A stretch of 64,000 nucleotides of DNA from Paragonimus westermani (lineage: Eukaryota; Platyhelminthes; Trematoda; Plagiorchiida; Troglotrematidae): assembly GCA_008508345.1 (NCBI GenBank), contig QNGE01003679.1, positions 1 through 64,000 of the forward strand, written 5' to 3'. The notes under the pieces were generated by a model. The model was not told the DNA's origin and did no database searches. It worked only from the letters and a program-made list of their open reading frames with translations. Shown here in pieces: positions 7,961 to 19,904 of this stretch. The translations under genes were made by a program, and so were the position numbers. Every line of letters begins with the position of its first letter. The first letter of the stretch is position 1.

Positions 7961-9480
7961 GAAATAAAAGGGTTAGGCTTAGAATGCAACTCCTGAACGT
8001 CATGTTTCGAGAATTTTGGATATAGAAGAGGCTGCTTAAATACCCATGGGGATAAGCGCTGGGACGAAGGTGGTGAGTCAGGTTTGTAAACGACAGCTTT
8101 CTGACACTTACATACGTCAGCAACGACGTTGTCTTCAGACGAAGTTTCACTGTTCGATTGCCGTGAGGATAAGGCTGAGGATGGGTTCTTGCGACACCAC
8201 TCTCCGAGAAAGGAAATTGCATAACAGGGAGCCGGGGCTTTAACTCGTATAACATCTCGTAGACCATTTTGGTACGCAAAAGTGAAGAATATTTCTGCGA
8301 GACCCAAAGAGAAAAGGAAGTAAATGAGAATTAGGCCGTCTCGAGGTCTTCGGTACTTGAGCGGTAGAATTTCCAGCCCACACTCATAGATAACTTTTTG
8401 AAAGCCTAACACCATTTTCATATATGCCCGCTGAACGCACTCTAACGCATTTGTGTCTTTGTTGAAGCCAGTGAACACGAGAGTTAGCATATTCAAGCAG
8501 AGGTCGGACAAAGACTCCATAAGGGATTTGAGAAGTTTTCCTGTCTCCATGGGGAAATTTCCGGTTAAATTAACACAACATAACCCTTCTTGGCTCCCTT
8601 TTCATAATGAGAAGAGAAAGGTAGACTGGACGATAACCAGAATCTTGTATCTCTCTTGATGTCGACTTTGGCCATCAATACAGCTTTTTGAGCAGTAATG
8701 GTAAACACGTCTTCGGAATCCCCACCATAAACATGTGCACCCGATTGTCATCAATGATGGAGTGACACCACCATTGCTTGCTAGCAGCGAGGTCAGCTTG
8801 AAGAATGCTGGGGTCATAGGGGTGCCGGATTTTAAGATCACCCGAATACAGCAAAGAGCTACTAGAGGGTGCTTCTAAAAGGTCGGTGACATGAATTAGA
8901 TATAGTAGCAGCCTAAGGACAGCCTTGAGGCACACCCACCGAAGAAGAGGCGGGGAGCCCGCTTTAACTTTACAAGTTCGATTGTTCAGAAACGAGGCTT
9001 CCCAGCAGAGAATCTCACCCTGAAAGCAGTATGCCTCTAGTATATGTAGAAGCGGACATTGAGGCATTTGGTTGAACGTTTTCCTGAAATTAAAGAAAAT
9101 GAGATCCTAAATAAGGCCGTGTTCTTTGACCTCCGTTTGACTGTCCGTTAGGGAGAGCATGTTGGTAACACGACCGAATCGGTAAAAACCTGTTCTGTGC
9201 TATAGAAACCAGGTGAATGTTGAGAAAAAGCTTTGTATCACACAGTTGGTGAGACGCTCTAATATTTTGCACGCAGGACTGGTTAGGCGAATCGATCGCT
9301 GCTTATCAATTAGCTGTCGGCCATTTGATTTGTAAATTGGAAATACGTTAGCCTGCTCCCACTCAGAGGCGGTTGTACCCTCAGAGATAATCAGCTTAAT
9401 GAGCTTATAAAATGGTTTTACGAGTATACAAAGCGCTGTCTTCGGTATTCTTCCGTGGACCTGGTTCGAGCTCATCCAGC
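7961..9480 (-). pseudogene. CR1-like LINE relic, second copy
   Basis: On the minus strand, 9475-9200 reads SEGTTASEWEQANVFPIYKS and then RSIRLTSPACKILERLTN, the entry of a non-LTR reverse transcriptase. 9067-8675 carries the FLNNRTCKVK block, a degenerate LRLLLYLIHVTDLLEAPSS block and SLLYSGDLKI, where YADD would be expected. 8550-8330 reads LECVQRAYMKMVLGFQ and LPLKYRRPRDGLILIYF, the conserved region after the reverse transcriptase. The C-terminus runs to about 7990. Motif C is mutated and the frame is broken in several places. It is a paralogue of the 7138-7960/2530-3058 copy in the same orientation, in a head-to-tail stack. Confidence 0.82.
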
Positions 9481-9599
9481 AGAATGAGCTAGATCGTACA
9501 TCGCTTACCGAGGTTTCCGCTGACCGAAGCCGTTACTGAAGACTCTTCGACAGTAGCCTGCATGCAGACGTCGCGGTGCTACTGGCAACATATTACGAG

Positions 9600-10570
9600 C
9601 CATGAGAAGAAAGCAACACGGTGTCAACAAGCGTGCAGATGGTGACACCATCTGCATAGTACAACAGAAGGAAGAAGTTTATTTGAACTTGCAAGGGAAT
9701 GGATCCAATTATCAAGTCTCGAGGACTCCATTATTTTTCCCATTGTAGTCAGAGAGGTAGAAGTGTGTTCGAACACTGTGACAACGCTTGATTTGGTTGG
9801 ATTGAAGCCATTGCAGCTGATTACCACACACACACCAAGGCGGTACAGCCTGCCAAGCAGCACAGAATGAACTAATCGACCAAACGTCATACCGGAATCC
9901 GGGTATGTAGCATACGCTCTTGCATTGTAGTCGGTTGTCTGTGTCTATTGACCAGTAGCCGTTGAGAAATTTGCTTCATATGATGTGCCATTTTGGACAC
10001 AGTGTTGGATATGTGAGTAACATTTTTCAGTAAACAAGATGCTGAACAGGGAATCAAATGCAGATGCTTCCAACACTTCAGATAGTCATGGAAGAGCTAT
10101 AATTGGTTTGAGTGTTGTGAGAATATGGCGATCATCTTCATATGTGAGAGTTAGAGTAATTAGATCCCGCTTCCTGAGAATGATACTGTGCTCTAACAAT
10201 TTTTTGTAAACAGTGCACCCCAGGACCCGACAAGCATCTTTGAGTGACACTAGGAAAAAGTACCATCCAGTCCAGAGGGGCTATCTGTGAGCTCACATAG
10301 CCTATCACTTTGACGAATGACAGTCGTCACAGTGCCCGGTGCTAGAATAAGGATGTAAACGTACTATCGCAACAGCCAACTTGCACGTTAGTCTATTCAA
10401 CGTTGATTTTACTAAGGCTCGTTAGATCCATCGGCCGGCAGTCACCTGTCTGTACTTTGCAAGTGGATGAAACAAAGCCGAAATGACCTGTCGGATAAAG
10501 GGTAGAGTCTTTTTATGAGCCCTTAAGGATAGCATGTGATCTCCTCACATAGGAACCACACGTCCTTTTG
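9600..10570 (-). pseudogene. Further LINE reverse-transcriptase relics
   Basis: Two weak signatures lie on the minus strand. Near 9690-9640 one frame reads LLLYYADGVTICT, a motif C box with the second aspartate replaced. Near 10310-10060 a frame reads SPSGLDGTFF and then LEHSIILRKRDLI, like the opening of a non-LTR reverse transcriptase. 10560-10380 resembles the linker before it. The order on the minus strand (linker, entry, motif C) fits one decayed element or two overlapping ones. No domain is intact. Confidence 0.5.
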
Positions 10571-13500
10571 AGTGCGTAAGATACTCTATTTGTTATACGG
10601 TGAGTCTGAATCAGCTTGATTATCCGAGGCGAAGTTAACAGTACCGTTGCTAGCAGTGTGTTTAATTTAACAACGAGAGTATAGGCATCGGAACACTAGA
10701 CACTGGTCATTGACAGAGTGGGACGAGTCTATGCCGTTCCAAATCAGGGACGAAAAACGAGGACTGGACCATTCTGCACTCATTCGTCTAAAACTCCTAT
10801 GATGATTGCTAACTTGGATAGCTCGGTGCCGCAACTAATGTCGATCACGGTGACAGCGTTATCTTTGAGTCCTGTAGGGGCTGCCATTCTAGGATAATCA
10901 GCCATCACTTCTATTTTGGTTGAAACGTAAACAGATTGAGATGAAGCCTGACATGTTCCACATCTCAAACAGCCACAACTGTGTTCACCCGGGCTCAATC
11001 AATCATTGTGTTGAGGGATCATGTAGGCATTGTGTCTGCAGACCTCATGTGAGCCGATGGGAAGATCAATTTCATGCGACCAGAAGTGTGGTATTGCAAG
11101 GGCATGTGAATGATCTAGAGACGGTATCCCTGACGATTAGTTAATTGTGCGAATCAAAAGGTAGGGTAATGGAACTCGCTTACTTGTCAGTTGTTCGAGT
11201 CGGTTTGTTTTGTAGGGCACGACACGGTCTCAGTGTTGTAGATAACACAAGGTCCGTAATTCGAACAATATTTGTTGAAGACTGAGTATAATGAGTCACT
11301 TTACCTCTTTTGCTAAAGGTTCTATGAGCTCGAAGTAAGACGCTGGTGAAAGGACTTCAAGTGAAATGCATAGAACCGTATTTCTTTTGTCACGTGGACC
11401 AAAAACCGTGAGGAATAACAGGTTTTCTTCGCATCATTCACTTTGGATAACCTTTGTATATTTGTGAAACAGTTTGACCCATTTATCAATTTGTATAGCA
11501 CAGATGCGACACGAGGTTGGCGAGACGAATTCATTTCGTACACTCTTTTCAACTGCAAGCGTGTAACGCCTAAAGAATTTAAATAACTGAACTGTTAAAT
11601 GAAAACAAATGAGTATTTGTCAGTAGCTTCCTAAAGCTACCTTGACCCTGGTTAGGAAAAACAGGGATTGCGTAAATGTAACCGTCAAATCGTTTCGGAT
11701 ACTCAACAGAGGCTTGTAACCAGCGGTTAACAAAGCCTCAGTAAATGTGAGTGGTTTTTGCACGATTGAGGCTTTGTTAATCACTCTCTACACGCCTCAG
11801 TTGTGCCCAAGCATGTAGTGATGCCTGCATGAAACTGCCGCTTCATTGTGTCCATCAGGCAGCACAACGGGTTGAAAAGACTCACCGGTGAACATTTTCC
11901 GAGAATAGTGATAAAGATGCCTGAATATACGTCTTATTCGGGTTCTTTCTGAGAATAATTGATCTATTTGTTTGAACTTGAGTGGTTTCCTGTTTGTCAT
12001 TAGGCATACGGAACACCTGTATCTTTGCAACCGGCATTGGACGACAGTGCAATGACAGTCAGCTCCTTCAGATTCATTTCTGTTAGTTCACTCAACAGTA
12101 TTTTCCCTCCTTCGGGTAATTAATCACTGGACTGATCTGCAATCGTTACATAACCTTCTAGGTGTCGTTTCAATTCATCTACTCAAAGCGCACTTAGATC
12201 GATATTTTTTTTGGTAGGTGCCGCCCGTTGGGTTGGGGACTGTGTGCGCATTCTCGTCGCCATTTGAAAACGCTCCCAGACTTGGTAGCATGCCGCAATC
12301 ACTGGCGAGTTTGTGTTCCTTGAATTACTGACCCTTCTGTTTGTATTTGTATCTAGTCTGGGTGGTTCGGATTTCTAACCTGGAACCCATGTCCCAGTCG
12401 TTGACTCGTTCTCAGAAAAGCTTGTGCCTAACTGCATAAAATCGAAATGTACTATATTTTCCAACCAACAGAGACGAATTTCACCAAATATCTTGTGAAA
12501 TTTAAGAACACGGACGTCATTATCAACTGGTACTTCTTATTTGCATTTTTGAGCTAATTACATAATGCAGTCCGGTAACCGTCTTCAATAGCAAAAGGCC
12601 TGATTCCAATCATGTGGCAAGCCGGTTTCTATCCAAATTCTTTTGGTTCTATTTCTCGTAAACAGAACATTGAGGTGACCTCGTTCAACCTAAGGTGTCC
12701 TAATAATCCAGATTTATTTCACAGATAAGAGGCTATCATAGTTGTTGGAGACCTGACTAGGATACTTGTAACTGGACATTCTCTCTCCCTATACGAATTT
12801 CTGATATCAGCCTTCCCGACGTACTCGAAACTGTACTACAATGTACCCACCGGGGTCGTTCTTTCCTATCACGCTTAGGACTCAACCTTAACAGGTTCTC
12901 AGATATCTGCCGCCAATATTCTTGCACAGCCCTTTCATGTACTTAACTGAATGTACTCCACCTTGAGTTTCGATTCCAATGCCTGCATAGGATTATGGTC
13001 AGTACAATTTCCAAGACAATTTGAAAACCCGTGTGTTTAATTGGGAAAGCTCTCCTCCACATATCGGGATAGCCTCAAGTCATCTAAAACACCATTTTAT
13101 CGGTGCGTCCATCCGAAAATATTTATTACTTCGTAGTAAACATTTTCAAACCCGCATGAATTTTGTTCACTGAAGGAGTATGGTTGTGTTGAAACCAGGC
13201 AAATCCATCGAAACGCAAATATGTAGCTAAGGTGAATGCCACCTTTTGGAACAACAATGTTTAGAAACATCGCCCGGCCTGATACCGTTGCACATTAAAT
13301 AAATAAATTTACTGAGTCGCAGATTTTATTTTTGTACGTTTGTCTACTTAAGCGACTACAAGTTCACATTGCCTGTTTATAATCAAACCCCACAGTCATA
13401 CGGACTACCACGGATTCGTAAACGGTAGTCACTTACGATTACGAGTTTGCCTTGTACTAAACTGTCCAAATTTCAGGTGGATCTTCTGTAACAGTCTCTT

Positions 13501-15410
13501 CTACATGGACTGGTCTCAAGATTAATTCTGTGAGACATGTGACTTACTGAAAAGATTGAGCCTAAAAGGAGACCTACTGATTCGACGTAGATCCGCTATC
13601 CACAAATGTACGACTATGAGAGACAGCTGGGTCTGTTTGTGACCTCATTACTCACAATATGAAGTTATATATTCCTGTGGCTTCAATAAAGCGTCTTCTG
13701 TTATTCTGGACTGACAGTGTTAAATTTTGTTTTCAAGACAGGATACAAACACATCGACGGTAACTTGATAAACACTTCTGTTCTCGGTTTTGGTCAAGTT
13801 TTGTCTGTGATAGAGTTCCGTATTGCACCTGCATTTCATCCTGGATGTCACTGATTCTCAATCAGGATAAAGAGCCAGTAGGGACGCTCTTAGATGCGGT
13901 AAACCCTTCGTGTCCTTAACTTCTTGTCGTCTGAGTTCGATAAAAAAGTTCATTTGCTCTTCTTGACTTTAGTATCAAACGACGAGATGACAGTATGAGT
14001 CGGTCGGTACACCGAAAACCACCCTGGGATGGACAGTACTCCAGTTTTAGCCGCTTTGCAGCCATCTGCCAAATACGCCGTCTGACACAATGTCCCTTTC
14101 ACACCTCGCGGGCTATGTGCACGCCTGACGCGTTGATCACTGCGAACTCGCTAACAGAAGTGTGTTTCAGGGAAACCAGAATGCACGGATATGCCCTTTA
14201 ATGGAGACAATACCGCACTGGTTTTCACGAGGCGCCTGACAGTCCATACGACGGACTCACAGTATGGCTTCACTACGTCTGTTCTGCCGCTGAGGAGCGC
14301 TGACACTGTGGTTAAGATGCAGATACTAAAACTGTTCACGTTACACCGTGTTTCTGTCAGCTCCTTTGACTGTACAGTGCCTCCTACATTGTCACAGCTC
14401 ACTGACTTCCGCGTATTAGATTGAAGGAAGTTTTTTTCAGATACGTTGAAGGTTGCGTTTGCTAGTTTGTGCACTCAGTCTACCTCGATGCATCGTTACA
14501 AATCCGTCACTCCAAATTCGCATGAGATCCTGCGTGTCACGCACCACAAGCCATTTCTGTGACCCTCCGTTTACCATGGCTTTGACCAGTGACAGTCCAG
14601 CGTGTTTTTGAGGATGGTTATTCCCGTTTTTCTCCCTATGTTTACTTAATTCGTGTGTCGCAGCTGTTTAGAACACGCGAAGTGATATCACCACTTTCCA
14701 AAATGACTTATTCTGATCTTATCGAGGTTAGCCGTTGGAGTCTTTCGCGTGTCTCCCCATTATTTGGGTAGGCCGGTAAGCCAGGTAGCGTGTGCGCGTA
14801 GAAAAAAACGAACTCTGATCACTGTTTGGAAGTATCCATAAACCATGTATCTTCGATACTTTCTGGTTTACCAACAGAGAAAGAAGGTTGATTTGAAGAT
14901 TGGCGGCTGTACTTTCTGATCCGAAAACGTTGCCCGTAAGATATTGTGAAGCTTAGACTTTGTGTCTCACTGGGAGCCGTTGGTTTGATACGCTCTTGGG
15001 TTGGGAACCGGTCATCTTGAATGTCCAGTTCGTTCCGGGCAAGATCGAGATAAACGCAGCTCGGTAGATCGCTACCGATTCGTCAAAACGGAAAATGACG
15101 TTGAAGAACAGACCTACTCGGCCAGAAGCGACCATGATGAATAGGATTCTTTCATGCTGACGACTGTTCACCAGCGTCGGCTCACTGATTGTAGTTCAAC
15201 CATCCAAGATAGTCGAAACACGTTTCACCCTGGTTCAAGCCGGTTGCTGCCTAGGTGATTCTCCCATTATCTTTCAGGAGTCTTTGTTGCTATTGCCTGG
15301 CTCTTCATTCTTGTTAGTCCTGGGCATCAAATTGAATTCAGCATAGTTTATTTTCCACTGTTTTCTTTTTCCGTGTGTTTACACATTCATTCATGTGTGT
15401 GTTTAATCAT
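10571..15410. other. No recognisable gene
   Basis: Both strands show only short open frames of chance length. A perfect 14-base inverted repeat at 11727-11780 is listed separately. Nothing else could be tied to a known element, although old, unrecognisable repeats are likely. Confidence 0.5.
11727..11780. repeat. Perfect inverted repeat (hairpin)
   Basis: ttaacaaagcctca at 11727-11740 is exactly complementary to tgaggctttgttaa at 11767-11780, with a 26-base loop. No terminator or transposon context is evident. It may be the ends of a tiny foldback element or chance. Confidence 0.6.
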
Positions 15411-15416
15411 TTTCAG
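15396..15416 (+). promoter_or_regulatory. Candidate 3-prime splice site upstream of the LYR gene
   Basis: A pyrimidine-rich stretch ends in attttcag at 15416, 58 bases before the LYR start codon. It could accept a 5-prime-UTR exon or a trans-spliced leader, both common in flatworm genes. No spliced leader gene is seen in the window. Confidence 0.4.
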
Positions 15417-15474
15417 CCGGTGGCAGAATCACTTTTGGTGACACCCTGATTGACTAAGCAGAAAATTGTCTTCC

Positions 15475-15718
15475 ATGACGCGCTATGTGGTACTGAATTT
15501 GTACAGGTCATTACTTCGCTATGCCAATAGCCTACAATTTTCCGACGCAAATTACGTAAAATATCGCATCAGACAAGTCTTTGCTGCCAACAAAGAGCTC
15601 ACTGACCCTAAGGCTGTGGAATTCTTCATCAATGTAAGTTTCCGTTTTAATTCGATTATCTGATTGGTCTACCTTGTAGAAAGGACTCGCAGTGTTACAA
15701 CACCGTCGAATTCTGTAA
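15475..15718 (+). CDS. LYR-motif mitochondrial microprotein (MIEF1-microprotein-like)
   Basis: Two exons, 15475-15633 and 15680-15718, encode a 65-residue protein. The start ATG at 15475 precedes the family's N-terminal block VVLNLYRSLLRYANSL, with L-Y-R at residues 8-10. It continues with a YVKYRIRQVF block that supplies the usual basic helix, then NKELTDPKAVEF. The second exon supplies KGLAVLQHRRIL and a stop, the expected C-terminal helix of the short LYR proteins. The intron is only 46 bp, begins GTAAGT, ends TTGTAG and is phase 0. LYR/complex-1 proteins bind the acyl carrier protein in the mitochondrial matrix and help iron-sulphur cluster, respiratory-complex or mitoribosome assembly. 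Length and layout fit best the microprotein that vertebrates encode upstream of MIEF1, but other short LYRM members are possible. The nearest neighbours are repeats, so it appears to stand alone. No AATAAA was found close downstream. Confidence 0.82.
15634..15679 (+). other. 46-bp intron of the LYR gene
   Basis: Consensus donor GTAAGT and acceptor TTGTAG, phase 0. Very short introns of this size are typical of the 5-prime parts of fluke genes. Read through without splicing, the frame stops within ten codons and loses the conserved KG...RRI helix, which supports splicing. Confidence 0.82.
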
Positions 15719-16689
15719 TACCCATACCGAAGCCAGGACAAATTCATATTGCCTGTATTTTCATGTGATTATCTGTCTACGATGTCGTTTACCTCACTAT
15801 GTTAGCGATATCAGCCGAGTTGTGTTAGTTTTTCATGCATGCTCTCGCAGATATAAGAACTGAGGCTGCCTCTGGTCGGAGTTCTGTTGTTAAAGACAAT
15901 ATTTGTGTATTCTTCTATCAATACAGTAAGAAGTGTTATATTGCGAGATATTAACAATTTGTTTTATCTCGGCAATCCCACTAAAACTAATCTTTAAATA
16001 TGGTGATTTGACGAATAATGATCGGGCGAGTTTGTCAGATTCAGTTAGTTGACTCCAAAGCATGCAGTTGGTCTAAGTAAACGGCGCTTGTCCGCCCAAG
16101 ACCGCTTGATATTCGCTAACTGGTATAGCCTTCTTTAAATGTGAATGAAATCCGGTTGGAGTTGCGTGTGAGCGCGTTCAGATATCAGTTAATCATTGTC
16201 ATCGTCAGAGTCTTTTTAAACTCAACTTTGCCGCGCGACCTCGGAAACTAGTGTAACCGTTCGGTTCACGGAAATCAAATCCATTCTAGTAACCTCTCAA
16301 CCCCTGTCCCCAATAGAATCTCGCTTCTATGTTCCTTGTCATGCAAAACTTCATAACTGATGCAATCCGCACGAAGCAACTGTGCTTCAGTCATCAACCC
16401 GTTGTAATACCTCTATAATAAGCCCACGTGTTTCCAGACCGATTTGCGTATATTAGTATCTACCAGTAAGTTATACCAGAGGAATAACAAAAATGTTAGG
16501 TGTATGAAAATGTATTTTGTTTAGGGTAGCTACGCTCCTAGGTAAGCAGTTATGTGTTGTTGGATCTTACGCGATTATTTGTTGGTGCCTCCTAAAATTA
16601 CAACCATCAGATTTGCGGCACCTCGCTTTTTACTAACTTCTCTATTTCAACCACATTCCGCAAATGTGGACTGGTCGTGGTAGGTTTAT
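15719..16689. other. No recognisable gene
   Basis: The 3-prime flank of the LYR gene, including its undetermined UTR. Only short open frames and no clear repeat. Confidence 0.5.
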
Positions 16690-16860
16690 GTCCTGATGAT
16701 GAGCTCTGGTAAAATCAAACTTCGAATCTGTAGGTTTTTGTTGCAAACCAGATCGAAAATCCTGTCGGGCTGTGAACTGTATCGTATATTGTTGCTACGG
16801 CCGAGATTTGAATTCTGGCAAACCTGCCGATCACTGCGCCATCAAAGTTGTTGACTGAAA
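16690..16860. mobile_element. Hammerhead SINE fragments, copy 3 (two orientations)
   Basis: On the plus strand, 16693-16733 matches the hammerhead segment: CTGATGA, then GCTCTGG and AAAC around the stem II and GAAA positions, then TTCGAATC before the stem I strand. On the minus strand, 16858-16780 reads a tRNA-like head with gatggcgcagtgatcggcagg as box A and gaattcaaatctcgg as box B. The two pieces face each other, so this is either two fragments or a rearranged copy. The core is degenerate. Confidence 0.6.
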
Positions 16861-17129
16861 CGTCGATATGAATGGGAATTTTGCTGTCACTTATGAGCAA
16901 TGTCTAACTTACAATAAATAAAAACCTATGCTAGTCATTAGTCGGAATACTTCTCGATAAACTTAATGATTTCAATTCACAGAGAAGTCCTAGAATAGGG
17001 TCACCTATTGTGGTTAACATGACGGTTATTGTGCCTCCTCTTGAGACCATCTGAGACACTAGGTATTACTCACAAGCGAATTTGGCAGGGCCTTCACCTA
17101 TGGCAGTTCGATTGTACTTAATGTAGGGC

Positions 17130-17322
17130 CAATGACGCAGTGACCAACACATTTTGCCGCATGAAAGCGCGAGTGGTGTTCAAATACCTGTCGTAACAAA
17201 AATGTGCACTGTTGATAATTTCTAACAAGTTCAAGGCCTGGTTGTATTTTTTTTTCGAAAAGGGCTGACTGGAAAATCTATGGGAATACGATAGCTGCAA
17301 TCAATTTTGAATGATGTTCAAC
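17130..17322 (+). mobile_element. Hammerhead SINE, copy 4
   Basis: Nearly full length. Box A-like gacgcagtgaccaacac is at 17133, box B-like gtgttcaaatacc near 17177, and the tail (tttcgaaaagggctgactggaaaatc, with gctgcaatcaattttgaatgatgttcaac) ends at 17322. The hammerhead segment in the middle keeps the upstream stem I strand (tgcact), but CUGANGA, stem II and the cleavage site are heavily mutated. Confidence 0.75.
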
Positions 17323-19904
17323 ATACAACACCGAAAATCTCCTGCAGCTGTTTTGTCTGGACTGTTTAGGTCGATTAGTTGAAAGGATAGTGTCTATCAA
17401 TAATTTGTCAGTAGTGTGAATCTATAATTTATTTCGTATCTCGGTCCGGGTAAAATCCCTTAGGTGACTTCGTAGAATTGTACATGCTGAGATATCTCAA
17501 CTCTTTCTAAACATCCGTTGTTACCTTCATTGAATGCAGAACGTCGTTCTGTTTATCTGAAAGCTCTGATAATTAACGGCTGGCTGAATGTAGCCGTGGA
17601 CTTTCAGAACTTGATTGAACCGTAATGTTAAACCGAAAAGCGTTCTATGGTTCTACTAACATAGATAACTGCAACCCTACCTAAGCATCGTTGATTAAGA
17701 AGCTTATTTTCAGTAGAAGCTATACATGTAGAAGATTGTCAGATTATTACAAGGGATTAAATCTGATGCTGTTAAGTAAAAATAGGTTGTTAACTTGGCT
17801 AGTCCTGTGGAACAACGTGATATGTATCTGATTCTCAATCGCTGCCGAACATTAAAGCATCCTTAGTTGGTTGTACGTATCCTTCCGTCAAAAGTCTGGA
17901 CAGAGACATAGACACCGTTATGAATTTACTTAAAGGCTTTCGATTGGTAGAATGTTGAGATGTGTGACTAGTGCACACAAACTGCTATCTGGGCTCGTCA
18001 AGTACAGACGTCATTAGCGTGAGAAAGTTGTCAACTGTAACGTGCACACCGATCCGGATCGTGACTGGCGCTCAGTTAGATGCGCAACGAGCTAGGAGTA
18101 ATAGCCGACTGTTTTTAACACATGTTGCTGGTTATCAGTGACTGATCTATAGAGTTCCTCGACATTCTGGAATTTGCAGTTTGTGCCTGTTCATCAGGTT
18201 ATTAGGTCTATGTATTGCCGGTGGTGTGATGTGTAGTCGGGAGTGCTTTGTAACGGTAGATGCGCCGTTTCATTTCCGTTGGCTGATATTGACAAATGTG
18301 CCGGTGCATCCCAGCCATTCAGCATGTGTTCCTCGGTCCCGGTTTCAAGTGTTCTCCTTGCCCTATCAATACAACCGTATCCGCGGTTTCATGAAAATTG
18401 ATAGATACAATGACTAGTGGAGATTTTATTTTTGATCGAAGTTAAGGGCAATTCGATGAATTATGAGAAGAAGCCATGCTTTTGTGTGCTGTAAACGCAC
18501 TTCGGTGTGACCCTTATTCCTCCTGGACGTATTTATCAGGACGTCCTTAGAGTGAAGGTTGGCGTAGGCAGTTTTGTTGGATGCTCACAGTTGGCATTTT
18601 TGTTTAAGTTAGTTCGGTTTACTCTCTAGTATATATCTGGCCAGTTGTTGGCTTGTAGAGTTTCGTGCAAACCTAGCTGCTGCTTTTGCAGCCTGTTGTC
18701 GGAATTTACTTTCGACTCTCAGTTACAAAGCGACGGGGCGAAACTCAGTTTTCACTGCGCGCTTGACGTTCAGTGAGCCCGTGTGAACGACTTACAGTCA
18801 TGATATTCAAGGGAAGTCAGCATAACTCGTTCATATTTGGCTGGTATAGAAAAGCTTGGTGGATCGATCTGACTATTTGGACTAACGTTTTAGTTTGCTC
18901 CTTATTTCGTACAATCAGTGGTTTATGTTTTTGCTCATCGAAAATTTGACTGATAGTTTGCCCAATTCCAGCCTCAAACACTTGTTAAAACAAGGCCGAG
19001 TAGCTAATTCGTCTGTTTGCTGAATGTTTTTGCATATAAATAGAGTTTACTCCGACGGATCTTGCGGCGTCTATCTCTGCCGATGCCTTGGTTGATTGGG
19101 TCTGGGTTGCATATCTACAGTACTTACAAATAGGGTAAACAGACTACTTGCTTCCACTGTATTAATCACTACCAAAGAGTTCACCAGGTGGTAGCCAGTA
19201 GTATAATATGGACTAAGGCGTGTTTTTTGACTGTCTGCTATCATCGTGGATGGTAACGCATCGATGGTTCACGCCGATTCTTGGAGATAGGAAAAACTTT
19301 AATCAGTGTGCAAAACGAGAATCTTGAGGATCAGATAGAGAGAATATTTTCTTCTAAATACACATTCGACATCAAAATACATACACTTTGGGAAAAAACA
19401 GCTGAGCCATAAGCAAAAGTAAGGCGCCGGCAAGGCAACTTCCGTACGATCTTTACTGTACTGCTTCATTGGTTGCAATTCACGGACAACTCAGTCACGC
19501 AACGACAGCATTCACACCACTGAGCCGGGCCAACTGCCGTCACATCCAACGTGTCCACAACATGCTCGTAGAACAGCGAGAGTCATGTCTGGGACAGTGT
19601 GCATCTAATGTATTTATTATTGTGCTTGAGGGCGGGTCTTCTTCGGTATGTTGGTCTGCTTGACGGGCAACAGCGATATGCCATCGTCAAATGCGGTAGC
19701 ACATAGGTGGCTTGCACCGATACATAACTGCTATACACCTATGGGAAGAGCAAACACTGACTAAGGAACACCGAAGTGAAATAGGATGTACCTAATTATT
19801 AAAGATATTTATAACTAAACTCGAACTTTCGACAGCAATAAACAATTGAGCTGTAGATGAAAGTCAGCCGTCATCAGCAAGTCGTCCATTTAGCTTTGAG
19901 CCGT
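17323..19904. other. No recognisable gene
   Basis: No domain, splice-bounded frame or repeat family could be supported on either strand. Confidence 0.5.
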
